Assembly (NCBI GenBank): GCA_030615435.1
Contig: JAUWZH010000185.1
Span: 1 to 5,509 of the forward strand
Reading direction: 5' to 3'
DNA: 5,509 bases
Source: Candidatus Brocadiaceae bacterium
GTDB lineage: Bacteria; Planctomycetota; Brocadiia; SM23-32
Part shown: piece by piece, positions 4,930-5,509 of the stretch
Layout: each line of letters begins with the position of its first letter
Position numbering within the stretch: position 1 is the first letter of the stretch
Translations under genes and position numbers: made by a program
Notes under the pieces: generated by a model
Told to the model about the DNA's origin: nothing
What the model saw: the letters and a program-made list of their open reading frames with translations, nothing else
The model's database searches: none

Positions 4930-5509
4930 ATGGCGGACTCGTTGCGGATAGAGACGGTCGAGCAAGGATGCCGGCCCTTTGATTACCTCAAGGGCCTGGC
5001 CGCAGAGCCCCATCCCGCCCTGCTCGAAAGTTCCCTGCACAATACGCATCTGGGGCGTTACTCGATCCTGTGCTGGGATCCCTTCAAGAGACTCACCTGT
5101 CGCGCCGGGGCGGTGGAGGTCGAGGAGCTGCGCAGCGGCACGCGCACCGTGGCGAGGGGCAATCCCCTTGCGGTTCTCTCCAGGCAGTTCGAGCCTCATC
5201 GGCTCGCCGTGCCGGAAGGTTTCCGGCTGCCGTTCGCGGGCGGAGCAGTCGGCTACTTCTCCTACGACCTGCGGCACCACATCGAGAAGCTCCCGCGCCA
5301 GTGCAGTTACGACATCGAGGTGCCGGAGTTCGTGCTGTGCCTTTACGACCGCGCGTTGATCTTCGACCACCGGGGGCCGGCCACTTACTATGTGGGCCCT
5401 CCCGGTTCGCACGCTCCCGCCGCGCCTCCGAAAGGCGGTGGGGGCCGGCGGCTGCCCCAGGTGGAAGGGGTGGTGCTGCATTCCAATTTCCGGCGTGATG
5501 ATTACCTGG
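4930..5509 (+). CDS. pabB: Aminodeoxychorismate synthase component I (PabB-like), N-terminal part, 3' end outside window
   Basis: The frame from ATG 4930 stays open to the window edge (193 codons plus one base). Component I uses chorismate and ammonia to make 4-amino-4-deoxychorismate for p-aminobenzoate and folate synthesis, in the cytoplasm with a glutaminase partner (PabA). The visible part is the N-terminal TrpE/PabB domain: LLESS (31-35), GRYSILCWDPF (42-52), PFAGGAVGYFSYDL (101-114), IEKLP (118-122) and VPEFVLCLYDRALIFDH (131-147). A Gly/Pro-rich linker (156-173) follows, then NFRRDDYL (186-193), which normally opens the chorismate-binding domain. SYDL followed by IEKLP favours PabB over TrpE, but the catalytic half is not seen and TrpE or a PabBC fusion remains possible. 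An in-frame TAG at 4921 makes ATG 4930 the first start. GGAG lies 13 bases upstream, farther than ideal. The minus-strand frame over the same bases is a shadow. Confidence 0.88.
   Translation, partial: MADSLRIETVEQGCRPFDYLKGLAAEPHPALLESSLHNTHLGRYSILCWDPFKRLTCRAGAVEVEELRSGTRTVARGNPLAVLSRQFEPHRLAVPEGFRLPFAGGAVGYFSYDLRHHIEKLPRQCSYDIEVPEFVLCLYDRALIFDHRGPATYYVGPPGSHAPAAPPKGGGGRRLPQVEGVVLHSNFRRDDYL

Noticed and set aside
4879..5481. 200-residue minus-strand open frame at the right end
   Set aside because: Shadow of the pabB reading frame, which carries diagnostic motifs and stays open to the window edge.

Overview
The window is GC-rich DNA from what looks like a chromosomal region of a bacterium. 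It carries a housekeeping gene at each end and an accessory cluster between them. The combination of a serine/threonine-kinase-like protein, a formylglycine-generating-enzyme (FGE)-fold lipoprotein or exported protein and its small lipoprotein neighbour is typical of the Planctomycetota and related PVC lineages. That placement is an inference from gene content only; no rRNA or other marker is present.

Layout. (1) 1-591, plus strand: the C-terminal 196 residues of 6-phosphogluconate dehydrogenase. (2) 626-1219 and 1324-2421, minus strand, converging on gnd: a two-gene unit transcribed kinase first, then LOG. The kinase-like protein lacks the whole N-lobe, has lost the DFG aspartate and carries a C-terminal membrane anchor. 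The LOG-family (lysine-decarboxylase-like, Rossmann) protein follows it. A good sigma-70-type promoter (TTGACA, 17 bases, TACAGT) lies at 2496-2524, just where the missing N-lobe would have to be encoded, so the short form looks like the real gene. (3) 2422-2895: a divergent intergenic region with that promoter, a GC-rich hairpin resembling a known class of dispersed small palindromes, and a forward promoter with a perfect TTGACA. (4) 2896-3243 and 3258-4637, plus strand, 14 bases apart: a 115-residue lipoprotein and a 459-residue exported protein with an Ig/PKD-like N-terminal module and an FGE-fold domain without catalytic cysteines. The small lipoprotein appears to be a paralogue of the N-terminal module of its neighbour. 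(5) 4638-4929: an intergenic region with hairpins. (6) 4930 to the window end: the N-terminal 193 residues of an aminodeoxychorismate/anthranilate synthase component I, best fitting PabB.

How they work together. gnd (pentose phosphate pathway) and pabB (folate precursor synthesis) are metabolic genes with no evident link to the middle. The middle holds two divergent units: a cytoplasmic, membrane-tethered pseudokinase with a LOG enzyme, and a pair of envelope proteins sharing one module. Whether the two units are functionally related cannot be read from the sequence. The most interesting items are the N-lobe-less pseudokinase and the tandem shared-module envelope proteins.
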